Positions 52,549-60,317 of a stretch of 64,000 bases of DNA are shown here, in pieces. Within the stretch, counting starts at the first letter, position 1. Every line of letters starts with the position of its first letter. The DNA lies in assembly GCA_964388665.1 (NCBI GenBank), contig CAYMBJ010000002.1:65767-129766 (forward strand), given 5' to 3'. Below the pieces are notes generated by a model that was not told where the DNA came from, ran no database searches, and saw only the letters and a list, made by a program, of their open reading frames with translations. Origin of the DNA: CALCCV01 sp964388665. GTDB taxonomy: Bacteria; Bdellovibrionota; Bdellovibrionia; Bdellovibrionales; Bdellovibrionaceae. A program made the translations under genes and the position numbers.

Positions 52549-53187
52549 TCAGTTATTTGCGGGCTTTTTCTTGAAGCGTTGTATTCTCTTTCGTAGGGAG
52601 TCTACGTTAAAAGATGCTGGTAGCGAGGGTGGGGTTAGTTCAGGAAATTTCTTGAATAGTTTGTAAAGTGCAGTGGGGCCGCCTAAAGCTTTGGACAATT
52701 GGAATAGTAACTCATTGAGGTTTGCTTCTTTAATCTGCGGCTTTTTTGAAAGTTTCTTCAGTGAATCGACAAGCTCTTGGTCGGAGTCCATCGAGGCCGC
52801 AAATTTTTCGAAACCTTTAATCTTTATTGGCAAAGATTTAATTGTTTTCAGGAGATTTTGTTTAGAATTTTCAATTTCAAAGATAGTTTCTTGAATGGTC
52901 CCGAGGAGTAAATTGTTACTTACTTTGTCCTTAGCATTATTTAAACGGAAATTTGTTACATCAAGTCTCCTTAAAATGTCTTTTAGAGATTTGAGCTCGG
53001 ATTTAAGAATGCCATTCGCTATGGGTGTTGAAAGCTTAAATTCAATCATTCCGTAGTTTTTCAGAATGTTCCCGACAACTTCAAATACTTCTTTAATCGA
53101 AGCTGTATCAATGTCGATTCGGGTAGAATCGCTATTTGATTTTTTCACCCCAACCCTTTCCCAATAAGGCCTACTATCAAATCCCAA
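52549..53187 (-). CDS. Hypothetical helical element protein
   Basis: Protein of up to 212 aa, Lys-rich and mostly helical, possibly coiled coil in the middle (ETIFEIENSKQNLLKTIK). No known motif. The start is uncertain: TTG at 53187 or GTG further in (KKSNSDSTRI), the latter having AAGGG upstream. It ends with a basic run (RKRIQRFKKKP), so nucleic-acid contact is possible. Confidence 0.55.
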   Translation of the reverse strand: MGFDSRPYWERVGVKKSNSDSTRIDIDTASIKEVFEVVGNILKNYGMIEFKLSTPIANGILKSELKSLKDILRRLDVTNFRLNNAKDKVSNNLLLGTIQETIFEIENSKQNLLKTIKSLPIKIKGFEKFAASMDSDQELVDSLKKLSKKPQIKEANLNELLFQLSKALGGPTALYKLFKKFPELTPPSLPASFNVDSLRKRIQRFKKKPANN

Positions 53188-53274
53188 CCATTCGCTTTAA
53201 ATAAAGCTATGTTAAGGTAAAAGAGTCCGAGAACTCAACATTAGCTTGGCTCTTACCCGGCTCAATCTGATTGT

Positions 53275-53550
53275 CTATTTGAAAAACTCAGTAATTTCAA
53301 CTTTAAGAGCTCTAGCGAGTCTGTCTAAAGTAGGAATCGTTGGAATGTGACGTCCCGATTCCAGACGCTGGTACCAGCGTGGTCCAAATCCAAGCTCACC
53401 CATGTATTCCTGGGTCCAGCCCCGCTCTTGCCTCAATCGCCTAATGTTCTTTGAGATCCTTCTTATAAGTCGCCACGTCCGTTCATCAATTTCCATCTTG
53501 AGATTTTCAGCCCACGACCTAGTTAGGACCACGACCTCTAAAGGTCGCAT
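53275..53550 (-). CDS. XRE-family transcriptional regulator
   Basis: Regulator of up to 91 aa with a Cro/C1-type helix-turn-helix (about 33-88: NIRRLRQERGWTQEYMGELGFGPRWYQRLESGRHIP, domain span). Starts at 53550 or 53496 (MEIDERTW) are possible; neither has a strong ribosome site. It is divergent from the 53648 cargo gene with 97 bp between, and is a likely repressor of the element. Confidence 0.82.
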   Translation of the reverse strand: MRPLEVVVLTRSWAENLKMEIDERTWRLIRRISKNIRRLRQERGWTQEYMGELGFGPRWYQRLESGRHIPTIPTLDRLARALKVEITEFFK

Positions 53551-53647
53551 TTGTTTCAGCCGACATGGTCACATACTGATATCCATAGGCTTTAAGTGAG
53601 ATCAAGAATAGAGTGTCTCCGAAAACCTGTTTTGAAAAGGTAGAGAA

Positions 53648-54868
53648 ATGAAGAGCTTTCTAATTATACTGCATCTATTGACAGGATCATTTTACGCATT
53701 TGGGCACCTGGCGAATGATGCAGGTGAACCATTAAAAATAGGAAAATGCTATCCCTCGTTTCCCTCCGGTTACTTTGTAATGAAAAAAATAGACAACCAA
53801 ACCTATGAGCTCAGAGGAAACTCAATGTCTCCCAACGCGATTCTGAAAACAAGGACAATCACTCCTAAAGCTATGGCATTGCTTAGAAAGCTCGGCCCTC
53901 TGAATATGAGTTTGAAATTCGGCGGCACAAAGATGATGGAACTTGAGAATGGATTCGAAGCGCCAGTGGACTTATGGGAAGACTGTGACCTGGCCACCGC
54001 CTCAATAATTGAAAGAAAAGCTGTTAAAAACGATTCAATGGAAGAAGATGATTACAACAACTGTACCACCGCATGTTATCAAAAATTTGGAAGCAATAAA
54101 ATTGAAGCACTCCCCTGTTATGACTCTTGCGAAAAAGATTTGGAGTTGGAGGCAGTCAAGCCAAGTGTAGATCAGAAATTAAGGAAATCTGCCAACAGTA
54201 ACGGCCAAGGCTTACTTGAAACGGAAATTGACAAAGGGTTGGCCAAAAAACAGTCCAAGTTGCAGACTGATGTTGAGTCTTGGCTGGAAACGGCCAGGGA
54301 AAAATTTGAAGAAGTTTGCAAAGAATCTTCCCAAGCAGAATGCTTTCTTAAAGCTCAGGAGGCAGTGGCGCGTGGAAACCGCGATGAGGCAATGCTCTTG
54401 GCCCTTCACCTTTGTAAAATGGGGGAGATGGGAGATGCAATAGATTCCAAAGACCCTTGTTCATGGCATTCCTTTTCCGGCTTGGAAAGTGGAGAGATAA
54501 AGGCGGCATTGATGGAAAAAATATGCAAAGAGGGAAACCGACAAGCTTGTGTAGAGACTGTGAGTTTGACCGGAAAAGAGCAGAGAGACAAGAAGTCCAT
54601 TATCAAGCGTCAGTTTAAGGTACTTAAAAGCCTTTGTGATATCGATGGCTTCATACCCGCTTGCGGAAAAGCCGGAGGATTGGCAATGAGCTCCAAAATT
54701 AAAGTTGAAAAAAAAGAGGCGATCCGTCTATTGGAGAAAGCCTGTGAAGTAAATCACCCATTTTACTGCAGTCTCTTGGCAATTGAACTTGACCAGAACG
54801 GCGAATCTGCGAAAGCATCGAAGGCTAGAGCAAAAGCCTGTAAGTTGGACTCTAAGAACTGTAAGTAA
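53648..54868 (+). CDS. Secreted cysteine-rich Sel1/Hcp-like repeat protein
   Basis: Exported protein of 406 aa: signal peptide about 1-19, then an N-terminal domain of unknown fold. From about residue 215 there are helical repeats, each with paired cysteines (LMEKICKEGNRQAC; LKSLCDIDGFIPAC; LEKACEVNHPFYC; ARAKACKLDSKNC). These resemble disulfide-stabilised Sel1-like repeats of Helicobacter Hcp proteins. AAAGGT precedes the ATG. It is cargo of the element, divergent from the XRE gene. Confidence 0.7.
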   Translation: MKSFLIILHLLTGSFYAFGHLANDAGEPLKIGKCYPSFPSGYFVMKKIDNQTYELRGNSMSPNAILKTRTITPKAMALLRKLGPLNMSLKFGGTKMMELENGFEAPVDLWEDCDLATASIIERKAVKNDSMEEDDYNNCTTACYQKFGSNKIEALPCYDSCEKDLELEAVKPSVDQKLRKSANSNGQGLLETEIDKGLAKKQSKLQTDVESWLETAREKFEEVCKESSQAECFLKAQEAVARGNRDEAMLLALHLCKMGEMGDAIDSKDPCSWHSFSGLESGEIKAALMEKICKEGNRQACVETVSLTGKEQRDKKSIIKRQFKVLKSLCDIDGFIPACGKAGGLAMSSKIKVEKKEAIRLLEKACEVNHPFYCSLLAIELDQNGESAKASKARAKACKLDSKNCK

Positions 54869-54889
54869 ATCATTCCTGAACCTCGAAAA

Positions 54890-55246
54890 TTATTTTCTAC
54901 GGGAGCATTGTGCCAACTTTACCGCTGACTTAGTTAATTGCACATTTGCCACATTTTGTTCCCTGCCGTTGAAAGGTAAAGTCACTATTACTTGAGGTCC
55001 TACAGACTTAGTAATATCAGAAATTTCAACTGCTTTTCGCTTGGGATACAAATAGCTCATTAAGTCGATCAAAATCGCCGCTTGCTTGTCGGGAGCAAGT
55101 TCTGGCAAAAGCCTGACTAGCCTCTCAGGGACATCAAAATTTAAGGCCTTGAGCGCTTCAAAGAGATTTTGAGTATTCCTATTCGGCGTGCCCTTCTTGC
55201 GACCACTATTAGCGAGCTTTTCCTGACCTGGTCGAAATTTTGCCAT
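54890..55246 (-). CDS. DUF5681-like small element protein
   Basis: Protein of 118 aa. The N-terminus (FRPGQEKLANSGRKKGTPNRNTQ) resembles the G-R-P-K-G-T/S-x-N motif of DUF5681 and similar proteins, often found in prophages and islands, sometimes near terminase genes. The centre is helical; the C-terminus is basic. AGGG lies just before the ATG. Function unknown. The putative operator at 55255-55281 overlaps its promoter region. Confidence 0.6.
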   Translation of the reverse strand: MAKFRPGQEKLANSGRKKGTPNRNTQNLFEALKALNFDVPERLVRLLPELAPDKQAAILIDLMSYLYPKRKAVEISDITKSVGPQVIVTLPFNGREQNVANVQLTKSAVKLAQCSRRK

Positions 55247-55254
55247 GCCCTATT

Positions 55255-55281
55255 TTTCACTACTATAGTGAAATAGTGAAA
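55255..55281. promoter_or_regulatory. Candidate operator with three TAGTGAAA half-sites
   Basis: TTTCACTA (55255-55262), CTA spacer, TAGTGAAA (55266-55273), directly repeated at 55274-55281. This inverted-plus-direct array sits 9 bp upstream of the 54890-55246 start and in the leader space of the rightward nuclease-like gene. Confidence 0.6.
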
Positions 55282-55510
55282 TGTTTTCTATTCAGCAAGC
55301 TATCGAATTTCTTATAAGGGGAATGTGAACGGACCATTTTGACAGCGCTGCTAGTTGAAGAGGTCGACAGTTTTCTCCCTGGTCAATGGTCTGTATGGCA
55401 AGTCTCAACTACATATTGATGAGTAGAGTATGGCCTAATGCACTTACAAATGCGTTCAGGACTTAATCAACGTCTTTGCATTCCGATAACCTATCAATGA
55501 AGGAGTCGTC

Positions 55511-56416
55511 ATGGCAAAAGAAACCAAGCAAGATCGAATCGTTAGAAGTGTAGCAGACCAAGTTACGGAACACCTACATGAATTAAAAGGGCTCGAATCC
55601 AGTCAATCCACAAAAGAAATGGATGTCGAGAGGTGGGTACAATCATATCTTAAGAATTGCATGGGTTACGCTCCTTCGGCTGGATATTCTATTCGTGCGC
55701 AAGAAACAAAAGGGAAAATGAGACCGGACCTAGTTGTTTTAAAGGGCGATAAGCCAGTATTTGTTGTGGAAGTGAAAAAACTTGGATTCGATTTGTCAAA
55801 ATCAGATTTTCGATCAGGCAAGATTCAACTTTCAGAATATCTCAATTTAATCGGAAATGTTAGATGGGGAATATTATCAAACGGCACGGAATGGAAGCTC
55901 TTTGATTTCTCGCAACCCCAGTATGGGGGCATCGAAGTTTGTTGTTTGGACCTTAGGAGTGACGCTGATGTCATCGATTTATCAAAAAAGGCGATTGAGG
56001 AACAGTGCTATGAATTGCTCGATTTCCATGAGTCTGCCTTCGCGACCGAAGCTTGGGATGAACTGTCCCGTGAAGCGCTGGCATTTTCTCCCGAATCTTT
56101 AGCTAAAGCGATCTTATCGGCTGACGTTGTCAAATATATCGCAAAACACGTTAGGGGAGAGCACGACTTCAAGGCGAACCATGAAGTTCTAACAGATAAA
56201 GTGTATTGGCTTTTAGAGGAAGGCTTAAATGACGCAATTTCTGGGTGGAATGAGGAGAAAGCTGCTGAAATTCAGAAATACGTAAAGGCTCAGAAGCGAT
56301 CTTCTAGAAGAGCAAAAAGGCGAAAAAAATCAGGAGACTCACCCAACGAAGGAGACAATCAAGGACCTTCGGCAAATTCTCAAGTGAACACTGGTGGTGA
56401 AGGATCGGCTGCGTAG
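55511..56416 (+). CDS. PD-(D/E)xK nuclease-like (HSDR_N-type) protein
   Basis: Protein of 301 aa. The first 170 residues resemble the N-terminal nuclease domain of type I restriction HsdR subunits, with catalytic pattern Asp73 (MRPDLVVL) and Glu87-Val-Lys89 (VVEVKK), followed by WGILSNGTEWKLF. There is no helicase motor. The C-terminus is basic (RRAKRRKK) then low-complexity. AAGGAG lies 7 nt before the ATG. It could be a defence or anti-phage nuclease, or an element processing enzyme; only the domain is supported. Confidence 0.75.
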   Translation: MAKETKQDRIVRSVADQVTEHLHELKGLESSQSTKEMDVERWVQSYLKNCMGYAPSAGYSIRAQETKGKMRPDLVVLKGDKPVFVVEVKKLGFDLSKSDFRSGKIQLSEYLNLIGNVRWGILSNGTEWKLFDFSQPQYGGIEVCCLDLRSDADVIDLSKKAIEEQCYELLDFHESAFATEAWDELSREALAFSPESLAKAILSADVVKYIAKHVRGEHDFKANHEVLTDKVYWLLEEGLNDAISGWNEEKAAEIQKYVKAQKRSSRRAKRRKKSGDSPNEGDNQGPSANSQVNTGGEGSAA

Positions 56417-56453
56417 GACAGTTCTTCGGTTTTCCGGCGTGGAGATCGTTGCG

Positions 56454-56486
56454 CACTGGAGTCCGACTTATCCGTCCAGTGTTTTT
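56454..56486 (+). terminator. Rho-independent terminator after the nuclease-like gene
   Basis: CACTGGA (56454-56460) pairs with TCCAGTG (56475-56481), 14-nt loop, followed by TTTTT (56482-56486). Confidence 0.8.
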
Positions 56487-56673
56487 ATTATTCAGCATTC
56501 TAGGAAGATAGGAAAAATTTTGAATCACTGGTGTCGTACTGGAATTCGACTTGATATCATCGGGCAGGCACGTTCCCTTTTTTAACGCAATTGACTTCCA
56601 AATTGGATCTAAGATACTTATAGGGCTGACCCATCAGCGTGCATCAAGTTTCGGTTAAAGAAGAGGTTATTTA

Positions 56674-57369
56674 ATGTTGCCCATTTTTCTTTTCGTTTTG
56701 GCTTCGGCAAATGCAAAAATGGAATTTGCACCGGTTTCGGTACTTGGATCAAATGAAGAGATGAGTGTTCTTGAGATGTCTTGCTCCGGTGAGAAGCCGT
56801 TTGCTAATATATCTTGTGACTTTGTTCAAAAATCAATTCGAATCGATGGTGAAGACAATGGTGGGGATCTAAAGGATTTTTCGGACAAAGATATTAAGGA
56901 TTTCAAAGCAAAAACATGCAAAACTCTTGAGAAAATAGATGCAATGAAAGACTTTCAACTAACTGCGCGCGCTGCTCTTGAACTTCAAATTGCTCCTTTA
57001 GAAAAGGCGTGCAAGTGTTTAAGCGAGAAGTTTTCAAAAGAATGTGTGAAAAATTTTATCATCGAAACAGATGCTCTTAAAAAAAGGACCTGCAAGGTTG
57101 TGACGAATAAGTTCTCAGTTGATTTCAAGCGAATCTCTGAAAATAAATGGATGAATACTCCGGAACCTAAGGGGCTGTGTAATTTAGTCAACGCTACCAC
57201 GCTAGAATCAGATGGAAAGTATAAGTGGACTTTCCTTCAGACAAGAATTTCAAGTGACAAAGGTCCACTTTGTCCGTTTCAGGAACTAAAAACGGCAAAA
57301 TATTCAAATTGGTTCGGAAAAGCGTTTAAGCCAAATTGTGACTTGATTGATTTAGGCTCAATTTTTTGA
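56674..57369 (+). CDS. Secreted cysteine-rich protein of unknown function
   Basis: Protein of 231 aa: short signal peptide (about 1-14, FLFVLASANA), then about ten cysteines (MSCSGE, ISCDF, KTCKTLE, KACKCLSEKFSKEC, RTCKVV, GLCNLV, PLCPF, PNCDLI), suggesting several periplasmic disulfides. No known family. AGAGG lies 9 nt before the ATG. Its stop overlaps the TTG of the next gene by 4 bp. It is cargo of the element. Confidence 0.65.
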   Translation: MLPIFLFVLASANAKMEFAPVSVLGSNEEMSVLEMSCSGEKPFANISCDFVQKSIRIDGEDNGGDLKDFSDKDIKDFKAKTCKTLEKIDAMKDFQLTARAALELQIAPLEKACKCLSEKFSKECVKNFIIETDALKKRTCKVVTNKFSVDFKRISENKWMNTPEPKGLCNLVNATTLESDGKYKWTFLQTRISSDKGPLCPFQELKTAKYSNWFGKAFKPNCDLIDLGSIF

Positions 57370-58304
57370 GGATTATTCGAAGCAATCTAATGAATGGGAA
57401 GTCCTCTTTGATGTTGGATACCAACTCGCTACAGCTGTTGTACCGAGATAAAAGCTTATGTGCTGACTTTATTGATAAATTAATTAAATCTCAGGCACTG
57501 CTGTTTGTGTCTCCGCTTGTGCTTGAAGAAATGCTCGACTACGATGGGGCGGATCAGGAAATAACAGAGGGGATTTATCAGCAAATGCTTTGGATCAATC
57601 AATTGTGGAGCAAGCTATCGGATGCTCTTTTTAAATTTGTCATGATGCCAAAATCTATTTTTGCCGCCGAGTTGAAAGGTGCTGTATTTGAATTTCCCGA
57701 TGAAACAACTGAAATGGTGTTGCACTATCGGTCAATGTTGAACGACTCGGCTGCAACTCGCAGAATGATCGAATCCCGAGATCCAAAATATAAGTCTGCA
57801 ACAAAATTCAAAGAAAACATTTTAGAAAGAGATTACCATGCAAAAGCACTTTTTACTGAGGGCATCAAAAATGGAAGATACAACTACACCCCTGCACAAT
57901 TAAAGAAATTGATATCGTCATATGGGGGTCCAAACGCAGACTCCTTTGCTCTCGAGCCGATGTTGGACCACCTTTCAAAAAATTATGGCTGTCCTTTGGT
58001 GAAGGGAAACACATTTCTCAAGCAAAAAAATAGGTACCCTTCTCTCTATTCATGGTCTTGCTTAGCTGAAATAACGGCACATGGAAATTTAATTCCAGAT
58101 GAAGACGGGTCGCCCATTTCAAAGACACTCAGGTCGGAGAAAGGAAACTGGTACGACAATGCAATTGCGTCATCATGTTCCTACTTTGACCACCTAATAT
58201 CACGAGATAAGGCTCTGATAGACAAATGCGAACTTCTTCGGAACCTTGGTCACTTGAACTTTAAAACAATATCCTTGGAAAGTTGGTTTTCAGAAACTAT
58301 TTAG
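57366..58304 (+). CDS. PIN-like domain protein
   Basis: Protein of up to 312 aa. Acidic residues in PIN order: Asp in LMLDTNSLQLL, Glu in LVLEEML, and Asp pair in WYDNAIAS...HLISRDKALID. This is the layout of PIN nucleases, with a large insertion (about 75-235) between the first and last strands. The start is uncertain among TTG 57366, ATG 57390 and ATG 57411. A toxin or RNA-cleaving role is possible, but no antitoxin gene is evident nearby. Confidence 0.62.
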   Translation: MRIIRSNLMNGKSSLMLDTNSLQLLYRDKSLCADFIDKLIKSQALLFVSPLVLEEMLDYDGADQEITEGIYQQMLWINQLWSKLSDALFKFVMMPKSIFAAELKGAVFEFPDETTEMVLHYRSMLNDSAATRRMIESRDPKYKSATKFKENILERDYHAKALFTEGIKNGRYNYTPAQLKKLISSYGGPNADSFALEPMLDHLSKNYGCPLVKGNTFLKQKNRYPSLYSWSCLAEITAHGNLIPDEDGSPISKTLRSEKGNWYDNAIASSCSYFDHLISRDKALIDKCELLRNLGHLNFKTISLESWFSETI

Positions 58305-58555
58305 ATCCCGCTGGATGTTCGAGGAAAGGCCCCTGCATCAAAGAAACACTTTCCTCAATTCATGCAATTCCCGCAACAGATTCTGTCGTTTGGAGAACTC
58401 TAAAAACTTCGAATAGAAAACAGGCCAGATTTGTCCAACTCGCGAATGGCAGGTGGTGCAATTCGGTGAAACTGAGTGTAAGTCATGGCGCACTAAGTGT
58501 TTGATAAGTTTCAATTTCGCTAATGATTATGAGGTCTTAAGTTGGACCGTCATTA
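58305..58555. other. Right-end spacer of the element
   Basis: About 250 bp between the PIN-like stop and attR. A short open frame (to 58504) overlaps the end of the PIN-like gene but has no ribosome site. It may be the remnant of the element's right end or binding sites for integrase arms. Nothing else is recognised. Confidence 0.4.
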
Positions 58556-58574
58556 CCCTCGCTCTCCGCCAATT
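58556..58574 (+). repeat. attR: second copy of the 19-bp repeat
   Basis: Exact copy of 48050-48068. Only the last few bases of the tRNA are duplicated, so there is no second tRNA gene. Confidence 0.92.
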
Positions 58575-58699
58575 ATCGCACAAGAAAATCTCTCGAACCC
58601 TGTAACCCATTGAAAATCCAGACCGAATGATCGGATCTCCTCACGCAGCTATTCCTCACATCGCGCAACCCGAGTCGTGTCAGTTGCGGCGCTTCAAAT
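58575..58699. other. Chromosomal spacer after attR
   Basis: About 125 bp between attR and the first BlaI-type operator, without a reading frame of note or hairpin with a T-run. It is presumably the original sequence downstream of tRNA-Ser. Confidence 0.4.
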
Positions 58700-58735
58700 A
58701 CTACATCGGTAGTTGACGAAAACTACAGATGTAGT
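58700..58735 (+). promoter_or_regulatory. Two BlaI/MecI-type operators
   Basis: Dyad 1 is ACTAC-ATCG-GTAGT (58700-58713) and dyad 2 is ACTACA-GA-TGTAGT (58722-58735), 22 bp centre to centre. Both match the TACA/TGTA-centred sites bound by BlaI and MecI repressors. Dyad 1 abuts the -35 box and dyad 2 fills the -35/-10 spacer, an ideal place for repression. Confidence 0.85.
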
Positions 58736-58740
58736 ATGTT
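58713..58740 (+). promoter_or_regulatory. Promoter of the blaI-M56 operon
   Basis: TTGACG (58713-58718) and TATGTT (58735-58740) with a 16-bp spacer. The expected start point, about 7 bp downstream, falls at the ATG (58747), so the transcript is probably leaderless. Confidence 0.6.
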
Positions 58741-58746
58741 TCGGTC

Positions 58747-59142
58747 ATGTCGAAGAAACTTCCGGGCATTGGCCCACTAGAAATGAAAGTGTTAGGGGCC
58801 GTTAGCTCGCAACCCGAATTGTCCGTTAGTGAAATTCAAACCTACTTGAAAAGTGAAGGCCAAGATTTAGCTTACACCACAGTGATGACAGTTCTTGTGA
58901 GACTCTATAACAAGGGCCTACTCAAGCGCCGAAAAGAAGGTCGGCAATACCTGTATGAGGTCGCGAAGCAAAAGGATTTATCCCCAACCAAAATCCTCGA
59001 AAGGGTAAAGAACTCTCTTTTTGGGTCCGGGAGCCTAAAACCCATTCTGGGGCTTTTGGATTTAGACGATGACTTAACTAAAGATGAGTTAGAAGAGCTT
59101 CGTAAGGCCATCGATGACAAGTTGAAGAGGGCGAAAAAGTGA
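58747..59142 (+). CDS. blaI: BlaI/MecI-family repressor
   Basis: Winged-helix repressor of 131 aa: LGPLEMKVLGAV-type start (here GIGPLEMKVLGAV), recognition region AYTTVMTVLVRLYNKGLLKRRKEGRQYLY, and a C-terminal dimer part that M56 proteases cleave. It lacks a ribosome site (TTTCGGTC before ATG). Two dyad operators just upstream imply autorepression. It overlaps the M56 gene start by 4 bp (GTGA). Its target may be beta-lactamase-like or, more likely here, envelope or metal genes nearby. Confidence 0.9.
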   Translation: MSKKLPGIGPLEMKVLGAVSSQPELSVSEIQTYLKSEGQDLAYTTVMTVLVRLYNKGLLKRRKEGRQYLYEVAKQKDLSPTKILERVKNSLFGSGSLKPILGLLDLDDDLTKDELEELRKAIDDKLKRAKK

Positions 59143-60262
59143 CGCCGATCTTCTTTAACCTTTTAACAAATTCAGTTTTTTCAATTTTCTGTGCGCTGGT
59201 CGTCCTAGAGTTTTTATCTGGTTGTTTCGAGTGCAAACTGGCCCGGGGAGACTTTTTCTGCTGTCACTTCCCTTTGTAAAAATAGTTTATGATTGCATTC
59301 GAGGTCTACCCGCGAACTCAGTTTTATTGTCAGGAGTGGACCCGTTTTCGCTACCCCCCAAACATCAATTGCTACAAATAGGTGCAGGCATCAGTCAGTG
59401 GGGACCAATGTTAAATGTCATCCTTTCCGTTCAGAATATGAATGGAAAAGAGTATGCTTCAAGCATTGGCGACTACTTAACCATCTGGCTGAGTCGAGAA
59501 TTCGGTTCTGAAATTCCAACCATTATTTTGACTGCCGTTATGGCGGTGTCGCTGACACTCCTTTCAATAAGGATATGGAATGGCTTTAAGTTCGAAAGAA
59601 AAAGAGCCGAAGATCGCGAGCGAGCGAGACCTCTAAAAATTGAAAAGCTCGGATTTCGAAAAGTTGATATTTATATTTCTGAGGTCTTTTTGGGCACACC
59701 CTTCACTGGAGGTGTCCTTCGCCCTTACATTTGCATTCCTAAAGATAGTTTTGAAAAACTAAGAGCTGAAGAATTGACTGCAGTTCTCAGGCATGAATTG
59801 GGTCATATTCGGCAATTTGATATATTGGTGACGATGACAATCCAGATTCTGGGGGACCTGTTCTGGTTTGTCCCGGGCTATAGATGGTTGAGTCGAAAGA
59901 TTGACCGATTGAGAGAAATTGTTGCGGACCAGTGGGCAATAAAAAATGGTGCGGCTCCTGATGCACTTGCTTCTGCACTGGTTACATTAAAAGAGTTACC
60001 TGAGACCACCGATAGGTTTGTTCTTTATTCTGCATTTTTTCGCGAAAAATCATTACTTAAAATTCGCGTTGAACGACTCATTGATGCACACATTGAAAGG
60101 CCTCCCAGATTGGGCTGGCAGTATAAGTGGGTTCGAATAGGGATGACGTTTTGGATAGCATCGGCAGTCATGCTTACGACCATAGGTGGGAACCACACGA
60201 CTGCCGAGCTGAAGAACCCAGAGTGGCTCAATAGCTTGCTTCGGATTTTAGGACTCCAATAA
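59139..60262 (+). pseudogene. M56 (BlaR1-like) membrane metalloprotease with apparent -1 frameshift
   Basis: Partner of BlaI: senses a signal and cleaves the repressor. From GTG 59139 (GAGGG upstream) the frame gives MTPIFFNLLTNSVF...ALVVLEFL, a typical first helix, then reads to a stop near 59280. The remaining protein continues in the -1 frame: IWLFRVQTGPGRLFLLSLPFVKIVYD and onward. Joining at GTTTTTA (59210-59216) gives an intact protein of about 374 aa with HELGH and downstream Glu/Asp (REIVADQWA). It lacks a penicillin-binding sensor domain. Sequencing error, mutation, or programmed slippage are all possible; a TTG at 59222 could also start a shortened form. Confidence 0.75.
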
Positions 60263-60275
60263 TGGAGTCTTTTAT
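60252..60275 (+). terminator. Rho-independent terminator overlapping the M56 stop codon
   Basis: GACTCCA (60252-60258) pairs with TGGAGTC (60263-60269) with a loop ATAA that includes the stop codon, then TTTTAT. Confidence 0.7.
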
Positions 60276-60284
60276 AACTAAAAA

Positions 60285-60303
60285 TAATACCTTTGTAGTA
60301 TTA
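60285..60303. promoter_or_regulatory. Dyad upstream of the 60318 gene, possible third BlaI site
   Basis: TAATAC (60285-60290), 7-nt spacer, GTATTA (60298-60303). It contains TGTAGTAT, shared with operator 2 of blaI, though the other half is divergent. Confidence 0.4.
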
Positions 60304-60317
60304 AAAAGGAGGATAAG

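Larger units (their letters stand above)
48050..58574. mobile_element. Integrated element of about 10.5 kb in tRNA-Ser
   Basis: Bounded by two copies of a 19-bp direct repeat, the left one being the 3' end of tRNA-Ser. A tyrosine integrase next to the tRNA, an excisionase-like gene, a split primase/helicase module and an XRE regulator are leftward; the cargo is mostly rightward. No relaxase, type IV secretion or virion structural genes are seen. It is either a mobilisable island, a phage-satellite-like element or a decayed prophage. Confidence 0.88.

Noticed and set aside
57366..58304. A classical PIN toxin-antitoxin module
   Set aside because: The protein is about twice the size of VapC toxins and no small antitoxin gene precedes it; the neighbour is a secreted protein.
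58283..58504. 73-codon open frame at the right end of the island
   Set aside because: It overlaps the PIN-like gene, has no ribosome site, and its composition looks random.
58556..58574. Possible second tRNA-Ser at the right end of the island
   Set aside because: Only the last acceptor/T-arm bases are present; no cloverleaf can be formed.
58747..60262. A beta-lactam resistance operon
   Set aside because: The M56 protein has no penicillin-binding sensor domain and no beta-lactamase gene is in the window.
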